This document shows, one piece after another, positions 50,483-59,700 of a DNA stretch of 64,000 bases. Source of the DNA: Candidatus Competibacteraceae bacterium. Its GTDB lineage: Bacteria; Pseudomonadota; Gammaproteobacteria; Competibacterales; Competibacteraceae. The position numbers and the translations under genes were made by a program. The stretch covers positions 248,001 to 312,000 of the forward strand of contig JADJPA010000002.1 of NCBI GenBank assembly GCA_016713505.1, written 5' to 3'. Below the pieces are notes generated by a model. It saw nothing but the letters and a program-made list of their open reading frames with translations, made no database searches and had not been told where the DNA came from. Position 1 is the stretch's first letter. Each line of letters opens with the position of its first letter.

Positions 50483-50964
50483 ATGACTGACTACGATTCC
50501 CCGTGGAAGACTGTTCTGGAACGGTTCTTTCCGGCCTTTATGGAGTTCTATTTCCCGACAGCCCATGCCGGAATCGACTGGACGCAAGGCTATACCTTTC
50601 TGGACAAGGAGTTGCAGAAGGTGGTCCGAGACGCCAAGCTGGGACGGCGCTGGACGGATTCGTTAGTGCGGGTAAGTTATGGGCGGATGTGCAACAGTTT
50701 GAGGAGGAAAAACGGATGCGTTATGTGAGTAGCTTCGAACGGATCGCCACCCAGCGCGGGATGGAAAAGGGCATGGAGAAAGGCATTTCGCGGGGACAGG
50801 CATTGTTGTTGCGGCGACAACTGACCCGTCGGTTTGGGCCGTTGCCGGAATGGGCGGAAGCTCGGCTCAATCAAGCCGATTCAACACAGTTGGAGCTGTG
50901 GGCGCTACGGGTATTGGAGGCTGGCAGTCTGGAGGAGATGTTTGGAGCCAGCGGCGGGCATTGA
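50483..50964 (+). pseudogene. Rpn-like PD-(D/E)XK nuclease remnant with internal deletion
   Basis: The first frame (50483 on) reads TDYDSPWKTVLERFFPAFME, then WTQGYTFLDKELQKVVRD, the N-terminus of Rpn/DUF4351-type proteins. Near 50670-50680 it shifts into another frame that continues with QQFEEEKRMRYVSSFERIA and RGMEKGMEKGISRGQALLL, their usual C-terminus with a RRFGPLPEWA tail. Intact family members have about 200 more residues between these parts. So a large internal deletion plus a frame change has destroyed the gene. Such genes are abundant, often mobile, and rot frequently. Confidence 0.75.
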
Positions 50965-50982
50965 AGAAATGAGGCTGCTGTA

Positions 50983-51214
50983 TCAGGTCCACAGCTCACC
51001 GAGCGAAAAGGCGACCGCCGCGAACGTCTCGTCCTGAATCGAGTCGTCGTCCTCGAAGATATCGAGTAACGACCAACCGTCTTCTCGCAAGGTGAACGCC
51101 TCCAGCATTCGCATGTCGGGATTGGCCAGCTAAGCGTGGGCGACTCTGTAGCAGACATGGAACGTCAGCTTGATAGCTCGGTCCTTTTTGGCGGTTCTCG
51201 GGGAAAGATTTCAC
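50983..51214 (-). pseudogene. C-terminal fragment of a Uma2-like endonuclease, degraded
   Basis: Reading leftward with one frame change and one in-frame TAG, the fragments are SFPENRQK, DRAIKLTFHVCYRVAHA and LANPDMRMLEAFTLREDGWS with LLDIFEDDDSIQDETFAAVA and FSLGELWT. This resembles the last 70-80 residues of Uma2 (DUF820) restriction-like endonucleases. The N-terminal catalytic part is gone. The match is by eye and moderate. Confidence 0.5.
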
Positions 51215-51285
51215 AAACCCTTAGGCTATTGCCGGTTTTAGTAGGATACGATCAGCATGGCCAGTATTTCCATTTCATCCGCTTC

Positions 51286-52043
51286 GGTAGTGGCTCACCA
51301 AGGTGAGCGAGGTTATGCTAGCGCGATGAACTGTTATCATTGTGGTAGTGAGCACAGCGCAAGCATGGGAAAACAGGGAATGGCAAGCAACGTTATCAGT
51401 GTGGCGAGTGCGGGCGGAGTTTCCGGGAGGACCCTTGCACGCTGGGGTAGCCGGAGGCGGCTAAAGAGCGGATTTTAAGGGCTTATCAAGAGCGTACCTC
51501 GTTACGGGGGTTGACCCGGATGTTCGGGGTGTCGCGTAACACGGTGGCAAAGTGGCTTAAAAAAAAGCCGAAAGCGTGCCGCCCCTAGAGGCGACCTTGG
51601 CTCCCGCCCAGCCCCAAGAGACCCTAGAATTGGACGAGTTGTGGAGCTTCGTGGGCCATCGCCGCCGGGGGGTGGTCTGGCTGTGGCTGGCGCTGTGTCG
51701 GCGTACCCGCCAGATCGTGGCTTATGCGCTCGGCCCGCGTGATGATGCCACCGCCCGGCTCCTTTGGGAGCGCATCCCGCTCGCCTACCGACACGGCCCA
51801 CTTTGTACCGACCACCTAGAGAGTTATCACAATGTCTTGCCCGCCCCGCAACATCGCGCGTATTACCCCAAGCGGGGACTCACGAACCACATCGAGCGTT
51901 TCAACAACACGCCGCGCCAGCGCCTAGGCCGCTTCGTTCGCAAAACCTTGTCCTTTTCCAAATCCATCCTGATGCACGAAATTGTTATCCGCCTCTCCCT
52001 GCATCAGTACAATTTAGCCTGCTCCCCTAAGTGAGTCACTACC
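51286..52043 (+). mobile_element. IS1-family insertion sequence, inactive
   Basis: 758 bp, close to the 768 bp of IS1. The left end starts GGTAGTGGCTCACCAAGG and the right end, read on the other strand, GGTAGTGACTCACTTAGG (15 of 18 match). An 8-bp direct repeat TCCGCTTC lies immediately outside both ends (51278-51285 and 52044-52051), a clean target-site duplication. The transposase is broken (see next entry). The perfect duplication means neither end has moved since insertion. Confidence 0.9.
51326..52034 (+). pseudogene. IS1 transposase (InsA/InsB), disrupted
   Basis: InsA begins NCYHCGSEHSA, with the zinc-finger cysteines, then needs a one-base correction to continue KTGNGKQRYQCGECGRSFRE; a TAG follows at about 51446 and the frame resumes PEAAKERILRAYQERTSLRG to WLKKKPKACRP and a stop. 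The InsB frame takes over after a run of eight A (CTTAAAAAAAAGCC, near 51560) by a -1 shift, as in functional IS1, and runs through ELDELWSFVGHRRRGVVWLW and CTDHLESYHNVLPAPQH to 52034. The frameshift window is preserved, but the first-half lesions make the element non-autonomous. Confidence 0.85.
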
Positions 52044-52356
52044 TCCGCTTCGGATATGGCTTTCTCCCCGTGGAAGATCGTTTTTGATCGATTGAAGGCG
52101 GCCTGCGGGTTAGTATTTTTCTGAATGGGTTTAATAATTATTCACCCGCTCTTCATCGAAGTCCGTATCTCACCAATATGCCAAAATTCTGACAGACAGT
52201 TCTATTTAAAAAAACTGATCATCAATTTTTAGTAAAATTAGCTTTTAAATTCTTTAATTTAAGTAATTTGGTCTATTAAGTGCTTGTAAGATAGCTAGGT
52301 ACAAGAAAAAGTACCATTTGATGCTGAGCTAAGATCTACCAATTCAGGAGCGGCAT
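52044..52356. other. AT-rich spacer before the glycosyltransferase, with an interrupted short ORF
   Basis: The first 80 bp continue a short ORF that the IS1 element split: joining 51257-51285 to 52052-52124 gives an uninterrupted 33-codon frame including SPWKIVFDRLKAACG. Its SPWK motif recalls the start of the Rpn remnant at 50483. The rest is AT-rich with no gene; it probably holds the promoter of the large glycosyltransferase. Confidence 0.35.
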
Positions 52357-55300
52357 ATGGCTGAATATATTTTCAGCAATGATTTACATATTTTTTTGCC
52401 TAAAGAAAAAACACCATATTTTGGTTATTCTGATGGTGATACGGCAGAGAATTACCTTCTGGATTCGATTAAAAAAACAAAAGATCTTAGCCTGCGCGGT
52501 CGCGCCTTAAGTCGTTATATAATTGATTGGCCTAGCATGTATCATTTTAGTGAGCTTCGAGCCAATCTTCTAAGGCCGTTCGAGCCTTTTATTAAAAAAA
52601 GGCATATTCTCGAAATTGGTTGTGGTTGTGGTGCGATGACTCGTTATATGGGTGAGATTGGCGCATCGGTTACAGCCTTAGAGGGAAGTTTGCGCCGTGC
52701 TAGTATTGCTAGTGCTCGTTGTCGAGATCTCGATAACGTTTCGGTATTCTGTGATAATGCAGAAAATTTTAATAATGAAGAGCTGTATGATGTTGTTACT
52801 CTTATTGGTGTGCTCGAATATAGTCGCATCTTCATATCAGGGGAAAACCCACCATTAGAGATGTTAAGGCTCGCACGATCCCTTCTAAAACCAGAAGGTA
52901 CATTAATTATAGCAATAGAGAATCGTTTTGGGCTGAAATATTTTGCTGGCGCTCCTGAAGATCATCTCGGTACTCCTTATTCTGGGATTAGTGATCATTA
53001 TCAAAGAAATACGGCTGTGACTTTCGGGCGACGACAGTTGGAGCGTTTACTTGAAGTTGCGGGGTTAGGAAAACCTGCTTTTTTGTTTCCTTTTCCAGAT
53101 TATAAATTGCCTAACGTAATTATTACAGAGACAGGACTTAAGCATCCTAATACATCAGAGATTGTGGGTAATCTTTTAGTACAACAATCTCTTCGAGCCC
53201 AAGGACGGCCTTACGTAGGAGCTTTTTCAGAACAATCAGCTTGGTATGGTATTGTTGAAGAAGGCATTGTAGATAGTGTGGCCAATTCGTTTTTGATATT
53301 GGCTTCAACTAATAATCAACTCCCACCAGTACTTAAGGATAACCTTGAAAAGGTGTGCGCGTATATTTATAGCGTTAATCGTCGAGCAGAGTATGCAAAG
53401 GAAACTTTTATCGAGAAAACTGTTGATGAAAAATTAGTAGTTCATAAGCGTCGCCTCTATCCAGATGGCTTATATGAACAGGCATCGTTGACTCAAAATT
53501 TGGAAAAAGAAAAATATAAACATGGTCAAATACTCTTTAACAGCCTGCCAAGACTTCTATCTGAAGATGGATGGTCAGTTGAAACAATAGCAAAATGGGC
53601 AAAACCCTGGATCGATTATCTTTTCAGCAGAGCGTTAAGTAGTGCTGAAATTCCAATAGCTGATCATGTTTTGCCAGTAGAATTGTGGGATTGTACGCCC
53701 TTTAATTTTTTAATTGATAAGAATGGAGAAGCAGATTGCTTTGATCTAGAGTGGCTTCCAGATTCGCCACCTTTACTAAGCCATGTAGTGCTGCGCGGGT
53801 TATTCCATACTTTCAAACGTATCGATTATTTTACCAAGTCAGATATCGATATCAACGAACATGCAGTTGAACTCAGCCTGCAAGTCGCAGCCTTATTTGG
53901 TTTAAAGTTTAGTCAGGAGAAAATCAATAAATGGTTAAAGTCTGAACGGGATTTTATATATATGGCGACAGGGCTTGACTCGGATATGGTTAGCCCTAAA
54001 TTACAGTTATCACCATTTTCATTGATGGATTGGTTCAAACGCCATCGCTGGTCTGATTTGGCTGTTGCTAGGCTGACAGCTTATGCTGCCAAGCTCGACA
54101 GTGCGATTGATATCCACATACTTCTAATTGTCGATTCTGGTATTAATAGCGCGCTGGCTGATACGCTTGATGCTTTCGCAGCACAATCGCTACGCACCTG
54201 GCGACTCACGGTATTTTCACCTGCCGCCTGCCCCGATCCATTGTTTGAAACACTGCCACCACTGGGTTGGGTTAACATTGCAGAAATCGATTTGGCCGAA
54301 GCGGTTAACACTGTGGTTGCGAACTCTGATAGCAACTGGTTCTTGCTCGGTTTTTCTGGACTGCGCGTCGAGCCAGGATTCTCGGCACTGGTTTGTGCGG
54401 AGGTGGCACATCATCCAGAATGGCGTTTTGTTTATCTAGATGAAGATCGTATTGATAGCGACGGCCAGTTCAAAGATCCTTTATTTAAACCGAATGCTAA
54501 TCTAGATTTATTGCGCTCAACGTGTTATGTCGGCCATGCCTGTTTGATTCACCGCGAGCTTTGGGAATTGATGGTTGGCGAAGAACTTAAATCTATTTTA
54601 TCTTTTAACTATGCAGCAGCGTTATATTGTTACGAAGTTTTTGGTGAAAAGGCGATAGGTCATATTGATGAAATCTTCTTCCATCAACTAGATAGTGTAG
54701 TCGATAATTCCGATCAATTCGAAAGAAAAGGTATTGATTTAATTAGGCAACATTTAAGTCGATGCAATATTGCTGCGGAAGTGGATCATGGCTTGGTAAA
54801 AGGTAGTTTTTTTGTAAATTACCTCGTGTCTTATCAGCCGCTGGTTTCGATCATTATCCCTACCAAAAACCATCTTGATCTGCTTCAGCCTTGTATCGAA
54901 AGTCTTTTGGGAAAAACACATTATTGTAAATTTGAAGTTATCATTGTAGATAATGATAGTAAAGATTCTATGGTTTTTGGTTATTTAAACTATTTGGCAG
55001 AGCATGATAAAAGAGTAAAAATTTTACGCTATACACAAGAATATAATTATTCGGCGATCAATAATTTTGCAGCTCAGCAAGCAAAAGGTGAGTTTCTGGT
55101 TTTGCTGAATAATGATACGGTTATTTTGCAGGAAAATTGGCTTGATCGGTTGGTTGCTATCGGGTTGAGAGATGATGTCGGTGCGGTCGGTTGTCGCTTG
55201 GTTTATGCTGATCAGAACATACAGCATGCAGGCGTTGTTCTTGGGCTTAATGGAATTGCGGAGCATATTGGTATCGGCCTGCCGATGACAGAGCTAGGTT

Positions 55301-56700
55301 ATTTAGACCGGGCACAGGTAACGCAGAATTTTTCGGCGGTGACTGCCGCGTGCATGTTGGTACGTAAAGAATTGTTTTTTGAAGTAGAGGGTTTAGATGA
55401 AAAGGATTTCGCCATTCTTTATAATGATATTGATCTTTGTCTAAAAATTGGTGAACGAGGTTTTCGGATTGTTTGGACCCCTTTTGTAACGTTGGTCCAT
55501 CATGGTGGTAGCAGCCTCAAGTCTGAATATGACGCCAATAGAGAGAAGAAGAATCGAAATTCTCGCAGGGCTTTCATCAAGAAATGGTTTCATCGCCTTG
55601 GAAACGATCCGGCTTATAATCGTCATTTGAGCTTGCGGCAACGTGAGTGGGTGATCGATAATGAATTTGATGTTTCTTGGCATCCTAACTTTGAGACATT
55701 ACCTCGAATTGTCGCATTACCCCCTGATGAAATGGGTGTAGGGCAATATCGAGTTATCGGCCCCATTAAGGAGCTAACACAAAGCGAGCAGATATGCAGC
55801 TTTCTATTGCCCGTCTTAAACAGTGAAAAACGGTTTTTACCATCTGTTCCAGAGCTCGTCAGAGCAAAGCCTACGGTTTTATTTCTACAAAATTCTTTCA
55901 CTGATTTTCATTTAGAACATCTGGAAGAGTATGCGGAATTGCTACCGGATATTTTTCGAGTGTTTGGCCAAGACGACATCGTGTTTTCTGTGCCGCAAAA
56001 AAGCGCTGTCCGCAAGCATTTCGGTAAAGATACCAAAGCACGGGTACGGCGCGGGCTTTCGCTCTGCCATAGAGCCGTTGTAACCACCGAACCTATCGCC
56101 GAAGCCTTGCGCGGCATGATTGCCGATATCCGGGTGGTCCCCAACTTTCTCGAACGGTCCCGCTGGGGAGATTTGCAGCCGTCGCGAGGCGCGCGTCACA
56201 AGCCAAGAGTGGGGTGGGCGGGTGCTCAGCAGCACGGTGGCGATCTCGAATTTATCTTACCTGTGGTTGAAGCCACCGCTAACGAAGTGGATTGGGTTTT
56301 CATGGGCATGTGTCCGCCCAAGCTTCGATATCATGTAGCCGAAGCGCATCCTGCAGTTCCCTTTGATCAATATCCAACCGCTTTGTCCGCGCTCGATCTC
56401 GATCTCGCTATCGCTCCGCTTGAACTGAATCGTTTCAATACTGCTAAGAGCAACCTGCGGCTGCTGGAATACGGTGCAGTAGGTTATCCAGTGATCGCCA
56501 CCGACATTTTGCCGTACCGGAATGCGCCGGTCACTCGCGTTCCTAACAACCCACGAGCCTGGATCAATGCAATTCGCGAGCACGTTCATGACTTGGCGGC
56601 GACCCGTGTCGCTGGTGAACGGCTGCACGAGTGGGTTTTGTCCAACTGGATGTTGGATCAACACCTCGATGAATGGTTACGCGCGTTGCTACCAGATTGA
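52357..56700 (+). CDS. Very large methyltransferase / GT2 / GT4-like glycosyltransferase, probably for flagellin
   Basis: 1447 residues in three parts. A class I SAM methyltransferase (about 85-240) has HILEIGCGCGAMTRYMGEIG and LYDVVTLIGVLEY. A GT2-type domain (about 830-1090) has PLVSIIIPTKNHLDLLQPCI, ILYNDIDLCLKIGERGFRIV and VHHGGSSLKSEYDANREKKN. A C-terminal GT4-like part (about 1190-1447) has PRVGWAGAQQHGGDLEFILP and APLELNRFNTAKSNLRLLEY. The 5' two-thirds are AT-rich and the last ~700 bp GC-rich like the neighbours, so the gene is mosaic and partly acquired. It sits between flgL and fliC, followed by a TPR protein, which suggests flagellin O-glycosylation. Donor and sugar unknown. Confidence 0.8.
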   Translation: MAEYIFSNDLHIFLPKEKTPYFGYSDGDTAENYLLDSIKKTKDLSLRGRALSRYIIDWPSMYHFSELRANLLRPFEPFIKKRHILEIGCGCGAMTRYMGEIGASVTALEGSLRRASIASARCRDLDNVSVFCDNAENFNNEELYDVVTLIGVLEYSRIFISGENPPLEMLRLARSLLKPEGTLIIAIENRFGLKYFAGAPEDHLGTPYSGISDHYQRNTAVTFGRRQLERLLEVAGLGKPAFLFPFPDYKLPNVIITETGLKHPNTSEIVGNLLVQQSLRAQGRPYVGAFSEQSAWYGIVEEGIVDSVANSFLILASTNNQLPPVLKDNLEKVCAYIYSVNRRAEYAKETFIEKTVDEKLVVHKRRLYPDGLYEQASLTQNLEKEKYKHGQILFNSLPRLLSEDGWSVETIAKWAKPWIDYLFSRALSSAEIPIADHVLPVELWDCTPFNFLIDKNGEADCFDLEWLPDSPPLLSHVVLRGLFHTFKRIDYFTKSDIDINEHAVELSLQVAALFGLKFSQEKINKWLKSERDFIYMATGLDSDMVSPKLQLSPFSLMDWFKRHRWSDLAVARLTAYAAKLDSAIDIHILLIVDSGINSALADTLDAFAAQSLRTWRLTVFSPAACPDPLFETLPPLGWVNIAEIDLAEAVNTVVANSDSNWFLLGFSGLRVEPGFSALVCAEVAHHPEWRFVYLDEDRIDSDGQFKDPLFKPNANLDLLRSTCYVGHACLIHRELWELMVGEELKSILSFNYAAALYCYEVFGEKAIGHIDEIFFHQLDSVVDNSDQFERKGIDLIRQHLSRCNIAAEVDHGLVKGSFFVNYLVSYQPLVSIIIPTKNHLDLLQPCIESLLGKTHYCKFEVIIVDNDSKDSMVFGYLNYLAEHDKRVKILRYTQEYNYSAINNFAAQQAKGEFLVLLNNDTVILQENWLDRLVAIGLRDDVGAVGCRLVYADQNIQHAGVVLGLNGIAEHIGIGLPMTELGYLDRAQVTQNFSAVTAACMLVRKELFFEVEGLDEKDFAILYNDIDLCLKIGERGFRIVWTPFVTLVHHGGSSLKSEYDANREKKNRNSRRAFIKKWFHRLGNDPAYNRHLSLRQREWVIDNEFDVSWHPNFETLPRIVALPPDEMGVGQYRVIGPIKELTQSEQICSFLLPVLNSEKRFLPSVPELVRAKPTVLFLQNSFTDFHLEHLEEYAELLPDIFRVFGQDDIVFSVPQKSAVRKHFGKDTKARVRRGLSLCHRAVVTTEPIAEALRGMIADIRVVPNFLERSRWGDLQPSRGARHKPRVGWAGAQQHGGDLEFILPVVEATANEVDWVFMGMCPPKLRYHVAEAHPAVPFDQYPTALSALDLDLAIAPLELNRFNTAKSNLRLLEYGAVGYPVIATDILPYRNAPVTRVPNNPRAWINAIREHVHDLAATRVAGERLHEWVLSNWMLDQHLDEWLRALLPD

Positions 56701-56744
56701 TCTAAAGAGTTAAAAAGTGAACTGACCATCGTTAAAGGAAAGGT

Positions 56745-57437
56745 GTGAATCCAGTGTCACGAAAAAATCCCAAACGTGGCGGCCCCGGTCCGTCTAAATC
56801 ATCGCCCGGCTCGCGTAATGCCGCCATGCAGCTACTGCAAAGCTTGATGCGTGGCGATCAGCAGCTCACGGTGCGAATTGACGAACATCTCCTGACGTTG
56901 ACACAAGCGACAGCGCTGGCCGAGCAGCGCGCGAAAGCGGGACAAGGGCGGCAAGCCGAGCACATTTTCAACCAACTTTTAGCTCAAGCAACCGAATGGC
57001 ACCGCGAAAAGCGCCTGGACGATGCTGAAGCCGTGTACCGCCAAGTGTTCGAGGCCGAACCAAGTTATATCGATGCCTTGCATCTGCTGGGCGTGATTTA
57101 TTCGCAGCGCGGCGATCATCAAACCGCCGAGCGGCTGATCCGCCAAGCCCTACGAGAAAATCCAACGGCGGATACTTATCACAATAACTTGGGCAAGGCG
57201 CTGCAAGCGCTGGGACGCTTCGAGGAGGCCGCGGCCAGCTACCAGCGCACCTTAGAGCTGAATCACAGTCACGTCTTGGCGTGCAACAATCTCGGCAAGG
57301 TGTTTTCAGAATTGAAGCGCTGGCCGGAAGCCGTCGCGAGTTTTCGCCGGGCGGTGGCGTTACGGCCAGACTATGCCGAGGCGCGCGGGAATCTGGAGGA
57401 AGCCTTACGACAACAAGAATTTTTCAATAAACCCTAA
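56745..57437 (+). CDS. TPR protein upstream of fliC
   Basis: 230 residues from a GTG at 56745, with GGAAAGGTGT just before. After a basic disordered start, at least four TPR repeats cover about residues 55-225: RQAEHIFNQLL, EAVYRQVFEAEPSYIDALHL, LGVIYSQRGDHQTAERLIRQ, NNLGKALQALGRFEEAAASY and NNLGKVFSELKRWPEAVASF. Proteins of this design often accompany flagellin glycosyltransferases or motility accessory systems. The stop codon is overlapped by the -35 of the fliC promoter. Confidence 0.85.
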   Translation: MNPVSRKNPKRGGPGPSKSSPGSRNAAMQLLQSLMRGDQQLTVRIDEHLLTLTQATALAEQRAKAGQGRQAEHIFNQLLAQATEWHREKRLDDAEAVYRQVFEAEPSYIDALHLLGVIYSQRGDHQTAERLIRQALRENPTADTYHNNLGKALQALGRFEEAAASYQRTLELNHSHVLACNNLGKVFSELKRWPEAVASFRRAVALRPDYAEARGNLEEALRQQEFFNKP

Positions 57438-57461
57438 AGCTCCAGGCGTTGCCGCCGATAC
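57435..57461 (+). promoter_or_regulatory. Sigma-28 (FliA) promoter for fliC
   Basis: TAAAGCTC (57435-57442), an 11-base spacer, then GCCGATAC (57454-57461). It matches the FliA consensus closely. The -35 overlaps the TAA stop of the TPR gene. The flagellin start is 94 bp downstream of the -10. Confidence 0.9.
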
Positions 57462-57554
57462 TTGAGATCAGGCGATGAGTTCAATCTTGATACAAAAAGA
57501 CCTGAACTCCAAACAACAACGTAGTTTTCAATCTCAATAATCGGAGAAACGGCC

Positions 57555-59015
57555 ATGGCACTCGGAATCAACACCAACATTTCTTCCATGAACGCTCAGC
57601 GCAGCTTGGTCGGTAGTCAGGATAAGCTGAATACCGCCATGCAGCGCCTGACCACCGGCATGCGCATCAATTCCGCCAAAGACGACTCGGCGGGCTTGGC
57701 GATCGCCGACCGCATGACCGCCCAGATCAAGGGCTTGAATCAAGCCACCCGCAATGCCAGCGACGGTATCTCCCTGGCGCAGACGGCGGAAGGGGCTTTG
57801 CAGGAATCCACCAATATCTTGCAGCGCATGCGTGAGCTAGCGGTGCAGTCGGCCAACGATACCAACACCGGTACCGACCGGACTTCGCTGCAAAAAGAAG
57901 TCGGACAGCTACAGCAGGAATTGAACCGCATCGCCAACACCACGTCCTTCAACGGCAAAAAACTGCTGGACGGCACATTTAGCGCTCAGAAATTCCAGGT
58001 GGGCGCCAATGCGGATCAGACGATTTCCGTCAGCATGGGCAATGCGCAGGCGTCGAAGATCGGTGCGCAGCAAATGACCACAGCTGTTGCGGCTTTCGGT
58101 GTGACGGCCAGCGGCAGCGCCAACGCGGTCACTTCCGGGAGTTTGGTGGTCAATGGGTCCGTGGGCAGCAAAACCGTCAATGTCACCGCCGGCATGGAGG
58201 CACGCGATGTGGCCGCTAAAGTTAACGAAGTCACTGCGGAAACAGGTGTTACGGCCCGAGCCAAGACGGATGCCTATCTTGAAGTAACGGCCACAGGTGC
58301 GGTCAGCTTCGATTTGTCGGGCCAGAATTCTACGGGCGTCACGATTTCCACCAGCGTGAGCAATACGAGTGATCTGACGGATTTGGCGGCTGCCATCAAT
58401 GATGTGTCCGGTAAAACCGGAGTGACCGCCAGGCTGGCCGAAGGTGATAAGAGCAAAATAATTCTAGAAAACTCAGATGGGTATGATATTTCATTGGCTG
58501 GTAAAGCAAGCTCGACCGCCGGTATTACGGTATCTGATGCTCTAACTAATGGTAATAAAGGATCGAGTACGCAAACCATAGCTGCCGCTGCTACTGGTGG
58601 CGTTACAGTAGGTGGAAAAGTGACTTACGAATCGGGCAAGAGCTTCTCGATCGTGGCAAGCGGTGGCACCAATGCGGTTACCGCCGGTGCTTCAACTCTG
58701 AGCGACGTGGGTAGCATCGATATTTCCACGCAGAAAGGCTCCAACAGCGCCATGAGCGTGCTCGACAAAGCCATGGCCTTCGTTGACGATCTACGCGCTG
58801 ATCTCGGTGCGGTCCAGAATCGCTTCACCTCTACGATCAGTAACTTGCAGAATGTATCGGATAATCTGAGCGGCGCGCGTTCGCGAATTCAGGACGCCGA
58901 CTTCGCGTCGGAAACGGCGAACATGAGCAAGTCGCAGATCCTGCAACAGGCCGGTATCGCGATGCTGTCGCAGGCCAACCAGAGCCAGCAGAACGTGATG
59001 TCGCTGCTCCGGTAA
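57555..59015 (+). CDS. fliC: Flagellin
   Basis: 486 residues. The conserved N-terminus ALGINTNISSMNAQRSLVGS, NTAMQRLTTGMRINSAKDDS and AGLAIADRMTAQIKGLNQAT and the C-terminus QDADFASETANMSKSQILQQ with LSQANQSQQNVMSLLR are standard D0/D1. The middle (about 175-390) is Ser/Thr/Val-rich and variable, with a lower-GC patch near 58440-58610, as expected for a surface-exposed, glycosylated and diversifying domain. A sigma-28 promoter and a strong terminator enclose the gene. Confidence 0.97.
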   Translation: MALGINTNISSMNAQRSLVGSQDKLNTAMQRLTTGMRINSAKDDSAGLAIADRMTAQIKGLNQATRNASDGISLAQTAEGALQESTNILQRMRELAVQSANDTNTGTDRTSLQKEVGQLQQELNRIANTTSFNGKKLLDGTFSAQKFQVGANADQTISVSMGNAQASKIGAQQMTTAVAAFGVTASGSANAVTSGSLVVNGSVGSKTVNVTAGMEARDVAAKVNEVTAETGVTARAKTDAYLEVTATGAVSFDLSGQNSTGVTISTSVSNTSDLTDLAAAINDVSGKTGVTARLAEGDKSKIILENSDGYDISLAGKASSTAGITVSDALTNGNKGSSTQTIAAAATGGVTVGGKVTYESGKSFSIVASGGTNAVTAGASTLSDVGSIDISTQKGSNSAMSVLDKAMAFVDDLRADLGAVQNRFTSTISNLQNVSDNLSGARSRIQDADFASETANMSKSQILQQAGIAMLSQANQSQQNVMSLLR

Positions 59016-59032
59016 TCAGTGAAGTAGCAATG

Positions 59033-59070
59033 AGCGGGGCTTGAGCAAGACAGACGCTCAAGCCCCGCTT
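59033..59070 (+). terminator. Strong terminator after fliC
   Basis: AGCGGGGCTTGAGC (59033-59046) and GCTCAAGCCCCGCT (59056-59069) form a perfect 14-bp stem with a nine-base loop, followed by TT. It isolates the highly expressed flagellin transcript. Confidence 0.88.
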
Positions 59071-59095
59071 TCGGCTCTCTCAAGGAGGGACCGCC

Positions 59096-59626
59096 ATGAG
59101 CGAAATCGGTAGTATCAGCAGCCTTGCCGGCGCCAACCCCGCGCTGGCCAGGACCGCTCCCGGCGCGCGTTCCACGCCGCCCGAACCGGCCACGGTCCAG
59201 AGCGCGGTGGCCCAGCCCCTCACCACACCGCAAACCGCCGTCACCCAATCGTCCAGCGCCGACAATGCCGAATGGAAACGGCAGCCCGATCTCAACGGCC
59301 AGCAGAAAAATTCGCAAGCGGGCGCGTCGGGTCGCCAGCAACTGACGGATTCCGTGGATCAGCTCAACCAGAAACTGCGCGATTACAACACCAACCTGCA
59401 ATTTGAGATCGATGACAAATACCAGGAAATGGTGGTGCGGATCGTGGATCGGGAAACCAAGGAAGTCGTGCGGCAAATTCCCTCGGAAGAAGCCTTGGCG
59501 CTCGCTAAATTCTTCGAGGACATGGAAGCCGAACAGGGGCAGGGACCTCCGGGTAAAAGTCCAGCGCACGGCAAGGAAAGCGGGCGATTGAAAGTGGAAG
59601 GTTGGTTGCTCCGCGCCACGGCATGA
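59096..59626 (+). CDS. flaG: FlaG protein
   Basis: 176 residues. The N-terminal ~75 are Ala/Pro/Thr-rich and poorly conserved; the C-terminal FlaG domain has LNQKLRDYNTNLQFEIDDKY, then VVRIVDRETKEVVRQIPSEE and ALALAKFFEDM. FlaG proteins influence filament length in Campylobacter and Pseudomonas. The tail beyond residue 145 is extra. A strong AAGGAGG precedes the ATG. Confidence 0.9.
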   Translation: MSEIGSISSLAGANPALARTAPGARSTPPEPATVQSAVAQPLTTPQTAVTQSSSADNAEWKRQPDLNGQQKNSQAGASGRQQLTDSVDQLNQKLRDYNTNLQFEIDDKYQEMVVRIVDRETKEVVRQIPSEEALALAKFFEDMEAEQGQGPPGKSPAHGKESGRLKVEGWLLRATA

Positions 59627-59700
59627 GGGCGGCGGAGTTTACAGGCGTTGTAACGGCGCGTTTTAACGGGCTCTAAGCGTTCGAGCGCAAGGAGGGTAAC

